The notes under the pieces: generated by a model
What the model saw: only the letters and a program-made list of their open reading frames with translations
Database searches by the model: none
Told to the model about the DNA's origin: nothing
Part shown: positions 53,036 to 62,401 of the stretch, in pieces
Layout: each line of letters starts with the position of its first letter
How positions within the stretch are numbered: position 1 is the stretch's first letter
Translations under genes and position numbers: made by a program
Assembly (NCBI GenBank): GCA_001647635.1
Contig: CP014761.1
Coordinates: forward strand, 3,100,001 to 3,164,000
Direction: 5' to 3'
Source: Leifsonia xyli
GTDB lineage: Bacteria; Actinomycetota; Actinomycetes; Actinomycetales; Microbacteriaceae
DNA: 64,000 nt

Positions 53036-54874
53036 ATGGTCTCTGGGGGGAAGCGCGCGAGGGCGCGCGCGATGGTCACTGCTCTGTTGTCGCTCGCGGT
53101 CGCGGTGGGGGTGATGACGGCGTCGCCCGCGGTGGCGCAGGAAGTCTCTCCCGGTGCGCCGCCGACCGCGCAGCAGCAGAACCGGTACGTGGTCGAGGGC
53201 CTCTCGAGCGGCGTCTCGCCGCTGGGCGCCGCAGACGCCGACCTGTCGAAGTTCGTCGACGGCGACCTGGTCAGCGACGCCGTGTTCTTCAACGGCACGG
53301 CCTGGTCGGCCTCCACGATCCAATCGCTTCTGAACACCAAGGGCGCGAGCTGCCCGGCCGGCAGCAATCCGGCGTGCCTCAAGAGCGCGACGTTCACGAC
53401 GCCGAGCAAGGCGGCGGGTGCCGCGTGCCCGGCCGGATACACGGGAGGAAGCGGACAGACGGCCGCGCAGATCTTCGCGGGTGTCGGCGCGGCCTGCGGC
53501 ATCAATCCGGCGGTGCTGGTCGCTCTGGTCCAGAAGGAGCAGGGCCTCATCTCCACGTCTGCGCCCACCCAGTGGATGTACGACCACGCGACCGGATGGA
53601 ACTGCCCGGACGTCGGGGCGGACCCGCAGTGCGACGACACGCCCACCTCGACCGGCTTCTTCAACCAGGTGTACGGCGCGGCGTGGCAGTTCAAGCAGTA
53701 CGGGGCCGACCCGTACTTCGCGAACCGGTTCCCGGTCGGAAAGGTCAGCGCGATCGGCTACAACCTCGACGCGAGCTGCGGGACGAAGCAGGTCGCCGTG
53801 CAGAACGAGGCGACCCGGGCGCTGTATATCTACACCCCGTACACGCCGAACGCCGCCTCCCTCGCGAGCTACCCCGGCGAGGGCGACGACTGCTCCGCGT
53901 ACGGCATCCGCAACTTCTGGATGCTGTTCAACGCCTGGTACGGCTCCTCGACCGCGGGCTCGGTGCCGGCGGTGTACCGCATCGCCGGTGGAGACCGGTT
54001 CGAGACGGCGGCCGCCATCTCGCAGGCCGCCTACCCGAGCCCGGGGACGGGTGTGGACGCGGTCTACATCGCCAACGGCCTGAACTTCCCCGACGCGCTG
54101 GCGGCGGCGCCCGCGGCGACGCAGGCCGGCGGCCCGCTCCTGCTCGTCCAGACGACGGCCGTCCCGCAGGTGATCATGACCGAACTGCAGCGGCTCAAGC
54201 CGAAGCACATCTACGTCGCCGGCGGGGTCAACGTCATCACCGACGCCGTCCTCGGCCAGCTGGCGACCGTGCAGCCCGCGATCACCCGCCTCGGCGGCTA
54301 CGACCGCTTCAACACCTCGGTCGTCATCGCGCAGCAGGCCTTCGGCACCTCGTCGAGCTCCGCGTACATCGCGTCGGGGCTGGGCTTCGCCGACGCGCTC
54401 TCCGCGGGAGGCGCCGCGGGCGCGAAGCACGAGCCGGTCATCCTGGTCAACGGCGCGCTCGGCGCGGTCGATGCGGGCACCCTGCAGGGCCTGCGCGACC
54501 TGCACATCACGAACGTGACCATCGTCGGCGGCACGACGATCGTCTCCAGCGGATTCCAGTCGAGCCTGGCGAGCAACGGGATCACTGTCACCCGCCTCCA
54601 GGGCTCCGACCGCTTCGAGACCAGCATCGCGGTCAACGCGCAGGCGTTCCCCGGCGCGACCACGACCTCCTACTACGCGTCGGGTACCTCGTTCCCGGAC
54701 GCGCTCGCCGGAGCCGCCTGGGCCGGCAAGGCCGGAGGTCCGCTGCTGGTCTCCCCGTCCGGCTGCGTCTATCCCGGCGCCGCGGAGCTCGGGTTGCGTT
54801 CGACCGCCATCGGCCTCCTCGGCGGCGCCAACGCCCTGGGGGCCCAGGTGGGGGCCTTCTCGGTCTGCCAGTAG
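53036..54874 (+). CDS. secreted protein with lysozyme-like N-domain and three CWB2 repeats
   Basis: 612 residues; Sec signal ([20 protein letters not shown]). Residues about 55-315 form a Cys-containing domain with [17 protein letters not shown] and [17 protein letters not shown], which resembles lytic transglycosylase-like folds, with the Glu in QKEQ a candidate catalyst. Then come three CWB2 repeats ([39 protein letters not shown]), which bind wall polymer. TAGGCT at 53023-53028 is 7 bases before the ATG. Related to the gene at 56432; both flank rmlC-rmlA. Confidence 0.88.
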   Translation: MVSGGKRARARAMVTALLSLAVAVGVMTASPAVAQEVSPGAPPTAQQQNRYVVEGLSSGVSPLGAADADLSKFVDGDLVSDAVFFNGTAWSASTIQSLLNTKGASCPAGSNPACLKSATFTTPSKAAGAACPAGYTGGSGQTAAQIFAGVGAACGINPAVLVALVQKEQGLISTSAPTQWMYDHATGWNCPDVGADPQCDDTPTSTGFFNQVYGAAWQFKQYGADPYFANRFPVGKVSAIGYNLDASCGTKQVAVQNEATRALYIYTPYTPNAASLASYPGEGDDCSAYGIRNFWMLFNAWYGSSTAGSVPAVYRIAGGDRFETAAAISQAAYPSPGTGVDAVYIANGLNFPDALAAAPAATQAGGPLLLVQTTAVPQVIMTELQRLKPKHIYVAGGVNVITDAVLGQLATVQPAITRLGGYDRFNTSVVIAQQAFGTSSSSAYIASGLGFADALSAGGAAGAKHEPVILVNGALGAVDAGTLQGLRDLHITNVTIVGGTTIVSSGFQSSLASNGITVTRLQGSDRFETSIAVNAQAFPGATTTSYYASGTSFPDALAGAAWAGKAGGPLLVSPSGCVYPGAAELGLRSTAIGLLGGANALGAQVGAFSVCQ

Positions 54875-54883
54875 ACTCTCGGA

Positions 54884-55507
54884 GTGCAGATCCGCGAATT
54901 GACGATCCCCGACTCGTACGAGATCACCCCGAAGCAGCACGCCGACGACCGCGGCGTGTTCCTGGAGTGGTACCGGTTCGACCGGCTGGAGGAGGCCGTC
55001 GGCCACCGCCTCGACCTGCGGCAGGCCAACACCTCCGTGTCCCGGCGCGGGTCCGTGCGCGGCATCCACTTCGCCGACATCCCGCCGAGCCAGGCCAAGT
55101 ACGTGACCGCCACGCGCGGCGCCGTGCTCGACTACGTGATCGACATCCGCGTCGGCTCGCCGACGTACGGCCAGTGGGACTCGGTGCTGCTCGACGACAC
55201 CGACCGTCGCGCCATCTACATCGCCGAGGGGCTGGGCCACTGCTTCGTCGCGCTGACCGACGACGCCACCGTGAGCTACCTCGTCACCGATGTCTACAAC
55301 CCGGGACGCGAGCACGGCATCAACCCGCTCGACCCGGACATCGCGCTGCGTTTCCCGGAGGAGGCAGGCGAGCCGCTGCTGTCCCCGAAGGACACCGACG
55401 CGCCGTCGCTCGCGGAGGCCGCCGCGGCCGGCCTGCTCCCCACCTGGGACGCGGCCCGCGCGTACTACGCGTCGCTCGACGCATCCACCGACAAGGGAGG
55501 CAACTGA
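54884..55507 (+). CDS. rmlC: dTDP-4-dehydrorhamnose 3,5-epimerase
   Basis: 207-residue cupin. [18 protein letters not shown] carries the catalytic His and the Lys/Gln ligands; [13 protein letters not shown] is a family hallmark, and the second His in GLGHCFVAL plus Tyr in VSYLVTDVY complete the site. The C-terminal 45 residues are longer than usual. TAGACT at 54872-54877, which includes the TAG stop of the preceding gene, lies 6 bases before the GTG start; leaderless translation is likely. rmlA follows by 2 bases. Confidence 0.92.
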   Translation: MQIRELTIPDSYEITPKQHADDRGVFLEWYRFDRLEEAVGHRLDLRQANTSVSRRGSVRGIHFADIPPSQAKYVTATRGAVLDYVIDIRVGSPTYGQWDSVLLDDTDRRAIYIAEGLGHCFVALTDDATVSYLVTDVYNPGREHGINPLDPDIALRFPEEAGEPLLSPKDTDAPSLAEAAAAGLLPTWDAARAYYASLDASTDKGGN

Positions 55508-55509
55508 CG

Positions 55510-56373
55510 ATGCGCGGCATCATCCTCGCCGGCGGATCCGGCACCCGGCTGTGGCCGATCACCAAGGGCATCTCGAAGCAGCTGATGCCCATCTACGACA
55601 AGCCGATGATCTACTACCCGCTGTCGACGCTGATGATGGCGGGCATCGACGAGATCCTCATCATCACCACCCCCGAGTACAACGACCAGTTCCGTGCCCT
55701 GCTCGGCGACGGCTCGCACCTCGGCATCCGCATCGAGTACGCGGTGCAGGAGTCGCCGGACGGCCTCGCGCAGGCGTTCATCATCGGCGAGGAGTTCATC
55801 GGCGACGAGTCGGTCGCCCTCGTCCTCGGCGACAACATCTTCCACGGCACCGGACTCGGCTCGTCGCTCCGCAACCACAGCAGCATCGACGGCGCCCTGA
55901 TCTTCGCCTACCAGGTCAGCAACCCCACCGCGTACGGCGTTGTCGAGTTCGACGACGACTTCAAGGCCATCTCCATCGAGGAGAAGCCGGCGAAGCCGAA
56001 GTCCAAGTACGCCGTCCCCGGCCTGTACTTCTACGACAACCGCGTGGTCGAGATCGCGAAGACCATCGAGCCCAGCGCGCGCGGCGAGCTGGAGATCTCG
56101 ACGGTCAACGAGCGGTACCTCGAGGCCGGCGACCTGCAGGTCCAGGTGCTCGACCGCGGTACCGCGTGGCTCGACACCGGGACGTTCGAGTCGATGATGC
56201 AGGCGTCCGAGTACGTGCGCGTCATCGAGGACCGGCAGGGCTTCAAGGTCGGCTGCATCGAGGAGATCGCCTGGCGCGCCGGGTGGATCGACGACGCGCA
56301 GCTCGAGGCACTGGCCGGGCCGCTCGTGAAGAGCGGCTACGGCAGCTACCTCATGCGTCTGCTGAGCGAGTAG
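55510..56373 (+). CDS. rmlA: glucose-1-phosphate thymidylyltransferase
   Basis: 287 residues, the common RmlA length. [20 protein letters not shown] is the nucleotide loop, [14 protein letters not shown] follows, [10 protein letters not shown] has the metal Asp and VPGLYFYDN and ERGTAW-like [11 protein letters not shown] bind the sugar. It makes dTDP-glucose from glucose-1-phosphate and dTTP, feeding rmlB, C and D. Two bases after rmlC, so one operon. Confidence 0.96.
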   Translation: MRGIILAGGSGTRLWPITKGISKQLMPIYDKPMIYYPLSTLMMAGIDEILIITTPEYNDQFRALLGDGSHLGIRIEYAVQESPDGLAQAFIIGEEFIGDESVALVLGDNIFHGTGLGSSLRNHSSIDGALIFAYQVSNPTAYGVVEFDDDFKAISIEEKPAKPKSKYAVPGLYFYDNRVVEIAKTIEPSARGELEISTVNERYLEAGDLQVQVLDRGTAWLDTGTFESMMQASEYVRVIEDRQGFKVGCIEEIAWRAGWIDDAQLEALAGPLVKSGYGSYLMRLLSE

Positions 56374-56431
56374 CGCGCTCTCCGTGCGTCGCGCCCGGGG
56401 TGGAGCACGACCCCGGGCTAGGCTGGCCCGC

Positions 56432-58492
56432 GTGACGCCGACTCGCCACCCCTTCCGCATGCTCGCCGCCGTGCTCTCGGTGATAGCGGTCGTGCTCGTC
56501 GGCGCCCTCGCCACGACGCCCCAGCGTGCCGAGGCGGCGAACGCGACGGACTTCCAGCCCGGCTACATCATCAGCGACTCCAACTTCTACAACGGGAGCG
56601 CGGTCGACGCCGGCAACATCCAGGCGTGGCTCAACGTGCAGGTGCCGAAGTGCGACTCCGGCTACACCTGTCTGAAGGACTACCGCGAGTCGACCTACTC
56701 CCGGCCCGCGGACGCGATGTGCGCCGCCTACTCCGGGGTGGCGAACGAGACGGCCGCGACGATCATCGCCCGGGTCGGCGCCGCCTGCGGCATCAGCCAG
56801 AAGGTCATCCTCGTCCTGCTCCAGAAGGAGCAGAGCCTGGTCACCGACACGTCGCCGACGGCCGGTCAGTACCAGAAGGCGACCGGCTTCGCGTGCCCCG
56901 ACACCGGCGGCTGCGACGCGACCACCCTCGGCTTCTACAACCAGGTCTACAAGGCCGCGTGGCAGTTCAAGCGCTACAGCAACCCGCCGGGGACGTCGCC
57001 CTACTTCACCTGGGTGCCGGTCGGCCAGGTGAGCGCGATCCGCTACAGCCCGAACGCCGCCTGCGGTTCGTCCAACGTGCTGGTGCGCAACCAGGCGACC
57101 GCCGCCCTCTACTACTACACGCCGTACCAGCCCAACGCCGCGGCGCTCGCCAGCCTCTACGGGACCGGCGACGGATGCTCGGCCTACGGCAACCGCAACT
57201 TCTGGCGGCTCTACGCCGACTGGTTCGGTTCCCCCACGTCCGGCGCGCGGCCCACCGGGAACTTCGAGGCGGGGACGCTCGGCGCGACCACCTTCTCGGT
57301 CTCGGGATGGACGTTCGACCCGTCGCTCAGCACCGTGCCGCTCAACGTGCAGATCACGTGGAACACCCCGTCCGGCGTGAGCTCGCAGACCGCCGTGGCC
57401 AATCTCAGCCGACCGGATGTCGGCAACGCCTACCCGATGGCCGGACCGGCGCACGGCTTCGCCGCCAGCGTCCCGCGCACGACGGACGGGCAGTACTCGG
57501 CGTGCCTCGTCGCGATCGCGGCGCCCGGCAACCCGGCCGGCAACAGCGACCTCGGCTGCCGCACGGTGCTCTACTCCAGTACGATCGGCGGCAGCCCCAC
57601 CAGCAGCAGGATCTCGGGCTCCGACCGGTTCGACACGTCGGTGGCCGTCTCGAAGGCCGCCTACCCGGCGGGTAACGTCCCCGTGGTCTACATCGCCTCG
57701 GGCATGAACTTCGCGGATGCGCTCTCCGCCGGCCCGGCGGCCGCCGCCCAGAAGGGGCCGCTGCTGCTCTCGACCGGTGCGGACGTCACGGACAGCGTGC
57801 TGGCCGAGGTGAAGCGCCTCGCGCCCGCCAAGATCGTCGTCGTGGGCGGGGTGAACGCGGTGTCCGCCGCAGCGGTGGCGAAGCTCGCGGCCCTGCAGCC
57901 GAACCTGCAGCGCATCGCCGGCTCTGACCGCTTCGAGACCTCGCGTCTGCTCGCCCAATACGCCTTCCCCGGGGTGAAGGGCGCCTACTTCGCCTCCGGC
58001 CTCAACTTCCCGGACGCGCTCTCCGCGGCGTCGGCGGCGGGGGCCGGCGGTCAGCCCGTCGTGCTCGTGACCGGATTCGGCACCACCGATTCCGGGACCA
58101 GCGGATACGCGGCCTCGGCGAAGCTCACCTCCGCCACGGTCGTGGGCGGCACGACGGCCATCTCCCCGGCGCTGGACACGTCCATCCGGGCCACGGGCGC
58201 CACCGTGACGCGGATCGGCGGCTACGACCGCTTCGACACCAGCCACCTGGTCAACTCGCAGAAGTTCCCGACCGCGTCGACGGTGTACGTCGCGTCGGGG
58301 GTCGACTTCCCGGATGCGCTGGCAGGCTCGGCCGTGGCGGGTGCCCAGAAGGCGCCGCTGTTCGTCGCCCGGTCCTACTGCCTGCCGCGGTCGATCGGGA
58401 ACGACCTGGTCACGATGAAGACCACCAAGGTCGTGATCATCGGCGGCACGACCGCGCTCGCGGCCGACGTCGCGTCGTTCCGGCCCTGCTGA
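56432..58492 (+). CDS. secreted protein with lysozyme-like N-domain, Ig-like module and CWB2 repeats
   Basis: 686 residues, signal peptide FRMLAAVLSVIAVVLVGALA. The N-domain (about 40-265) is homologous to that of the gene at 53036: GISQKVILVLLQKEQSL, GFYNQVYKAAWQFKRYS and YYTPYQPNAAAL correspond. A module of about 110 residues with SGWTFDPSL follows, a GWxxDP-type repeat found in actinobacterial exoenzymes, and then three CWB2 repeats. TAGGCT (56419-56424) is 7 bases before the GTG start, the same box as its relative. Confidence 0.88.
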   Translation: MTPTRHPFRMLAAVLSVIAVVLVGALATTPQRAEAANATDFQPGYIISDSNFYNGSAVDAGNIQAWLNVQVPKCDSGYTCLKDYRESTYSRPADAMCAAYSGVANETAATIIARVGAACGISQKVILVLLQKEQSLVTDTSPTAGQYQKATGFACPDTGGCDATTLGFYNQVYKAAWQFKRYSNPPGTSPYFTWVPVGQVSAIRYSPNAACGSSNVLVRNQATAALYYYTPYQPNAAALASLYGTGDGCSAYGNRNFWRLYADWFGSPTSGARPTGNFEAGTLGATTFSVSGWTFDPSLSTVPLNVQITWNTPSGVSSQTAVANLSRPDVGNAYPMAGPAHGFAASVPRTTDGQYSACLVAIAAPGNPAGNSDLGCRTVLYSSTIGGSPTSSRISGSDRFDTSVAVSKAAYPAGNVPVVYIASGMNFADALSAGPAAAAQKGPLLLSTGADVTDSVLAEVKRLAPAKIVVVGGVNAVSAAAVAKLAALQPNLQRIAGSDRFETSRLLAQYAFPGVKGAYFASGLNFPDALSAASAAGAGGQPVVLVTGFGTTDSGTSGYAASAKLTSATVVGGTTAISPALDTSIRATGATVTRIGGYDRFDTSHLVNSQKFPTASTVYVASGVDFPDALAGSAVAGAQKAPLFVARSYCLPRSIGNDLVTMKTTKVVIIGGTTALAADVASFRPC

Positions 58493-58549
58493 CGCCCGCC
58501 CCGCCGACGCCCCCGCCACACTGACGCCCGCCTGGGCGGACGCCGCGGG

Positions 58550-59347
58550 TCAGCGGCTGTCGTCGAGCCGGAGGTAGCGGTAGAACTCCGCCTTGCGCTC
58601 GGCGAGCGTGTGGTGCTGGTTCGTCTCGTCGAGCACGAACTCCAGCGGGGTGTCGACCTTGCGCAGCACCCAGCCGCGCTTGCGGGCGTAGCCGCACATC
58701 CAGATGTCCTCGAGGAAGGCGAAGTAGCGCGGCAGCTCGGTGAAGAAGGACAGATCGGCGACGATGTCGAGGTCGCAGGCGCAGCCGCCGGTGCCCACGT
58801 AGCTGACGCGGTCACCGGGCTGGGCGGGGGTGCGGGCCCAGTACTCGCCCTCCATGGTCCACGCCCAGTACCCGGCTATCGTCCTGGGGCCCGCGGCGTC
58901 CAGCAGGTCGGTGATGAACGCATCGCTGACGTCCTGGTCGTCGTCGAGCATGACGAAGGTGCCGCGCTGGCCCGCGACCCACAGCTGGCGGGCGGCGAAG
59001 AAGCGGCCGAGACCGCCGACGTTGACCGGGCTGGAGAAGAGGGAGACGGAGGCGAGCGCGCCGTGCGGGCGGTACGCGGCGATCCGCTCGCGGTAGTACG
59101 CGTCGTCGGACGGGTTGTTGTTCCACAGCAGCAGCCGGACGCGGGTGCCCTGTTGCGCGTCGAGCTGCGTGAGCACCGCGTCGATGCGCTCGCGCCGGTT
59201 CCACAGGCACATGATGACCGCGACGCCGTCCGGGTCGCCCGAGCGCTTCAGTTCGCGCATCCGGAACCGGCCGGCGCGGTACAGCCGCATCGCCGCTCGC
59301 CAGCGCACCGCGGAGACGGCGCGACGGGCGAAGGAGGCGGCACTCAC
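58550..59347 (-). CDS. GT2-like glycosyltransferase
   Basis: 265 residues. VAVIMCLWNRRERIDAVLTQ is the GT-A nucleotide motif (alternate form with WN), LLLWNNNPSDDAYYRERI and FVMLDDDQDVSDAFI hold the metal-binding DDD, and GGCACDLDI plus FAFLEDIWMCGYARKRGW is the catalytic acid region. The sugar is unknown. It overlaps the next upstream gene by 4 bases (GTGA) and is the last gene of the five-gene exporter operon. Confidence 0.88.
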   Translation of the reverse strand: MSAASFARRAVSAVRWRAAMRLYRAGRFRMRELKRSGDPDGVAVIMCLWNRRERIDAVLTQLDAQQGTRVRLLLWNNNPSDDAYYRERIAAYRPHGALASVSLFSSPVNVGGLGRFFAARQLWVAGQRGTFVMLDDDQDVSDAFITDLLDAAGPRTIAGYWAWTMEGEYWARTPAQPGDRVSYVGTGGCACDLDIVADLSFFTELPRYFAFLEDIWMCGYARKRGWVLRKVDTPLEFVLDETNQHHTLAERKAEFYRYLRLDDSR

Positions 59348-60216
59348 CGCGACACCCACCACAGGCGCCCCCAGAGGCCCAGCCGCACCGCGAGACGCAG
59401 CGGCGCGAAGTACCACGAGGAGTACTTGCGCGAGAGATAGCGGTAGGCGCTGTCGTGGTGCGCTTTCTCCATCCGCTTGCGCTCGCGGGAGGTGGAGTGC
59501 GCGCCGGTGTGGGTCACGACGGCCTCCGGCACGTAGACGTTGCGCCAGCCGGCCTTGCCGAGCCGGTCGCCGAGGTCCACATCCTCGAAGTACATGAAGT
59601 AGGCGGGGTCGAAGCCGCCGAGCTCGCGGTAGGCGTCGCCGCGGATGAGGAGGCACGCGCCGGACAGCCAGCCGGCGTCGCGACGCGTCTCGGTCTCGCG
59701 CTCGGCGCGGTAGCGGACGGTCCAGGGATTGGACGGCCAGAGCCGGCCGAACAGCGCGTGCGCCACGCCCGTGCGGAGCGACGGGAGCCGGCGGGCGGAG
59801 GGATAGACGGTGCCGTCGGCGTCCAGGATCTTGGGGCCCAGCGAACCCGCCGAGGGGAGCTGCTGCCCGGCGGCGACGAGCGCGTCCACGGCACCGGGGG
59901 AGAAGATCACGTCGGGATTGGCCACCAGCACATAGTCCGGCTCGACGAGCGCCGCATCGACCGCGCCACGCACCCCGCCGCCGTAGCCCTCGTTCTCGGG
60001 GAGCTCGACGAAGCGGTACCCCGCGGCCGTGACCGCAGCCTCCACCTCGGCCGCCTCGGCGGAGGCGTTGTCCGCCACCACGACCTCGTCGATCCGGCCG
60101 GCCGTCGCCAGCGACGACAGGAACGGCTCGATGGTGTCGGCGGAGTTGTACGTGACCGTCACCGCAAGCACGCGCGGGGCGACGCTCGCGGCGTCGCCGG
60201 TCGGGCCGCCGGTCAC
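59344..60216 (-). CDS. GT2-family glycosyltransferase (WbbL-like, probable rhamnosyltransferase)
   Basis: 290 residues. AVTVTYNSADTIEPFLSSLA and VVADNASAE are the GT2 N-terminal motifs, YVLVANPDVIF the DxD-like site, and GWLSGACLLIRGDAYRELGG with FMYFEDVDLGDRLGKAGW the acceptor/catalytic segments typical of WbbL rhamnosyltransferases. dTDP-rhamnose from the nearby rml genes is the likely donor. GTGA overlap with the upstream ABC ATPase gene. Confidence 0.9.
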   Translation of the reverse strand: MTGGPTGDAASVAPRVLAVTVTYNSADTIEPFLSSLATAGRIDEVVVADNASAEAAEVEAAVTAAGYRFVELPENEGYGGGVRGAVDAALVEPDYVLVANPDVIFSPGAVDALVAAGQQLPSAGSLGPKILDADGTVYPSARRLPSLRTGVAHALFGRLWPSNPWTVRYRAERETETRRDAGWLSGACLLIRGDAYRELGGFDPAYFMYFEDVDLGDRLGKAGWRNVYVPEAVVTHTGAHSTSRERKRMEKAHHDSAYRYLSRKYSSWYFAPLRLAVRLGLWGRLWWVSR

Positions 60217-61468
60217 GCCGTCGGCTCGACGACCTCGGGGACGGCGTGGACCATCCCGACCGCGAGCGGGTAGTACGGCACATCGAACGAGCAGGCCTGC
60301 GGCATGTCCGAGAGGTGGCGGCCCGCACGGTCCATCAGCGACGCGTTCACGAAGTACTTGCCGGCGCCGAAGCGGGCGTCCCGCAGCACGAACGCGACGG
60401 TGCGGCGCTCCTTGAGGCGGGACACGTCGGCGCCGATCCGCGCGGTCGTGGTGCCGTAGACGGGCTGACCGAGGGTGTTGTCGATCTGGATGGCGGCCAT
60501 CCAGTCGTCGATGCCCTCCTCGTGCTCGACGGTGACCTCGATGCGCAGATCGTCGCCCGGCTGGACCGGTTCGCCCGGCTCCCGGCCGTCGGCCCAGGCG
60601 CGTGCCTCGACGACCCGGCCGTGCTCGACCGTCGGCTCGCCGTGCTTGGACGCGTGCACCGCGGCCTCGGCCTCGGCTTCGAGCACGCGGCGCCCCTCGA
60701 GGATGTTGCGGAACTCGGTGACCGCCCCGCCCGGCTCGCCGTCGTAGACGACCTCGCCCTTGTTGAGCAGGATCGCGCGGTCGGCGAGCTCGGTGACCTG
60801 GCTGAGATTGTGGGTCACCAGGATGATCGTGCGGCCCTCCTGCTGGAACGACCGGATCTTGTCGAGGCACTTGCGCTGGAACGCCTCGTCGCCGACCGCG
60901 AGCACCTCGTCCACCAGGAGCAGGTCGGGGTCGGTGTGCACGGCGACAGCGAAGGCCAGCCGCACGTACATGCCGGAGGAGTAGAACTTCACCTGGGTGT
61001 CGATGAAGTCGCCGATGCCCGAGAAGCTCAGGATCTCGTCGAAGCGCTCCTCGGTCTCCTCGCGGCTGAGGCCCAGGATCGAGGCGTTCAGGTAGACGTT
61101 CTCGCGTCCGGTGAGGTCGGGGTGGAAGCCCGCGCCGAGCTCCAGCAGCGCGGCGATGCGACCGCGGCGTGCGACGCTGCCGCTCGTCGGGTCGATGATG
61201 CCGCCGATGACCTTGAGCAGCGTGCTCTTGCCGGAGCCGTTGTGGCCGATCAGCGCGACCGTGTGGCCCGCCTGAATGGTGAGGGACACATCCCGGAGCG
61301 CCCAGAACTCCTCGCGGTGCTCGCGGCCGCGGCCGAAGGCGACCAGCCGCTCCTTGAGCGAGTTGTCCTTGCGGATGACGAACCGCTTGGAGACGTCGGC
61401 GACCCGGACGATCTCGGGGTCTCGCCCTCGGCCTCGTCCGAGGCGACTGCTGTCGTGTCTGTCGTCAT
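60213..61468 (-). CDS. polysaccharide ABC exporter ATP-binding protein (Wzt/TagH-like), N-terminal frame break
   Basis: From 61289 down, 358 residues hold Walker A ALIGHNGSGKSTLLK, a TagH/Wzt-type signature with MYVRLAFAVAVHTDP, Walker B LLLVDEVLAVGDE, and a C-terminal Wzt carbohydrate-recognition domain (about 230-345) that selects the exported glycan. The first 60 residues are in two frames: ATG 61468 gives MTTDTTAVASDEAEGE, and after the G run at 61416-61419 the frame that reaches 61289 reads EIVRVADVSKRF, the expected ABC start. One extra base restores about 418 residues. No in-frame start with a ribosome site lies before the Walker A. Confidence 0.9.
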
Positions 61469-61469
61469 G

Positions 61470-62369
61470 TCACACCACCTGTGCGAAGTTGCCCTGCAGG
61501 CGCGCGAACACCCGCTGGAAGCCGAACAGGAGGACGAGGCCGACCAGGAAGGCGATGCCCATGCGGAGCAGCAGCTGGTCCGGGTAGACCGCCGTGCCCT
61601 GGCCGCCCACCCACATGGCCTTCTGGAATCCGAGCACCGCGAGCGTCACCGGGTTGTCCGTGTAGATGTCGAGCAGGATGCCGGGGCCCAGGGCCTTCGC
61701 GACCATCTCCCAGGAGTACACGATGGGGGAGGCCCAGAGCAGGAGCAGCAGTACGACCTCCACAAGGTACTGGACGTCTCGCAGGTACACGTTCACGGCA
61801 GCCAGCAGGAGGCCGAAGGCCGTGCCGTACAGCAGGAGCAGGAGCACGGACGGGATGAGATACCAGGTCTCCGCGTGAAGCGGCGGCTTGCCGATGGCGA
61901 TCGTCGCGACCAGGAGGATCGCGAACTGGATGAGGAAGTTGAAGCCGGCCGAACCGACGCTGGCGAGCGGGAAGATCTCGCGCGGCAGGTAGATCTTCTT
62001 GATCAGCCCGGCGTTGCCGACGATCGACGCGGTCGTGCCGCCGATGATCTCGCTGAACAGGCCGTACGCGGTCAGACCGGTGAAGACGTAGATCGCGAAG
62101 TCGGCGATGCCGTGCTCCGCGCCCAGGATCTTGCCGATGACGATCGCGTAGATCAGCAGCTGGGTCAGCGGGCGGACCAGCGTCCACACGAAGCCGAGGA
62201 CGCTGTCCTTGTAACGCGACTTGAGGTCGCGGCGGACGAGGAGCGAGAGGAGCTCGCGGTGGCGGAGGATGTCCCGCACCGCGGCCCAGGAGCCGCTGGA
62301 TTTGTCGTCGCCGCTGACCGTCACCATCCGCTCGTTAGAGAGCGCACGATATCGATCCAGTGCAGTCAT
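61470..62369 (-). CDS. polysaccharide ABC exporter permease (Wzm/TagG-like)
   Basis: 299 residues, six helices after a cytoplasmic N-terminus. LLVRRDLKSRYKDSVLGFVW is the amphipathic gate helix of the ABC-2/Wzm family, and KKIYLPREIFPLASVG the conserved interface loop. It exports undecaprenyl-linked polymer with the ATPase encoded next. TGA at 61470-61472 ends 1 base before the ATPase ATG, confirming the 61468 start. Confidence 0.94.
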   Translation of the reverse strand: MTALDRYRALSNERMVTVSGDDKSSGSWAAVRDILRHRELLSLLVRRDLKSRYKDSVLGFVWTLVRPLTQLLIYAIVIGKILGAEHGIADFAIYVFTGLTAYGLFSEIIGGTTASIVGNAGLIKKIYLPREIFPLASVGSAGFNFLIQFAILLVATIAIGKPPLHAETWYLIPSVLLLLLYGTAFGLLLAAVNVYLRDVQYLVEVVLLLLLWASPIVYSWEMVAKALGPGILLDIYTDNPVTLAVLGFQKAMWVGGQGTAVYPDQLLLRMGIAFLVGLVLLFGFQRVFARLQGNFAQVV

Positions 62370-62401
62370 TCAGTCGTCAATCTCTTCGGGCATTCGATGG
62401 A

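Noticed and set aside
53036..53990. Haemagglutinin label for the N-domain of the CWB2 proteins
   Set aside because: Nothing in the sequence shows lectin or haemagglutinin features; the domain resembles lysozyme-like folds, so a neutral name was used.
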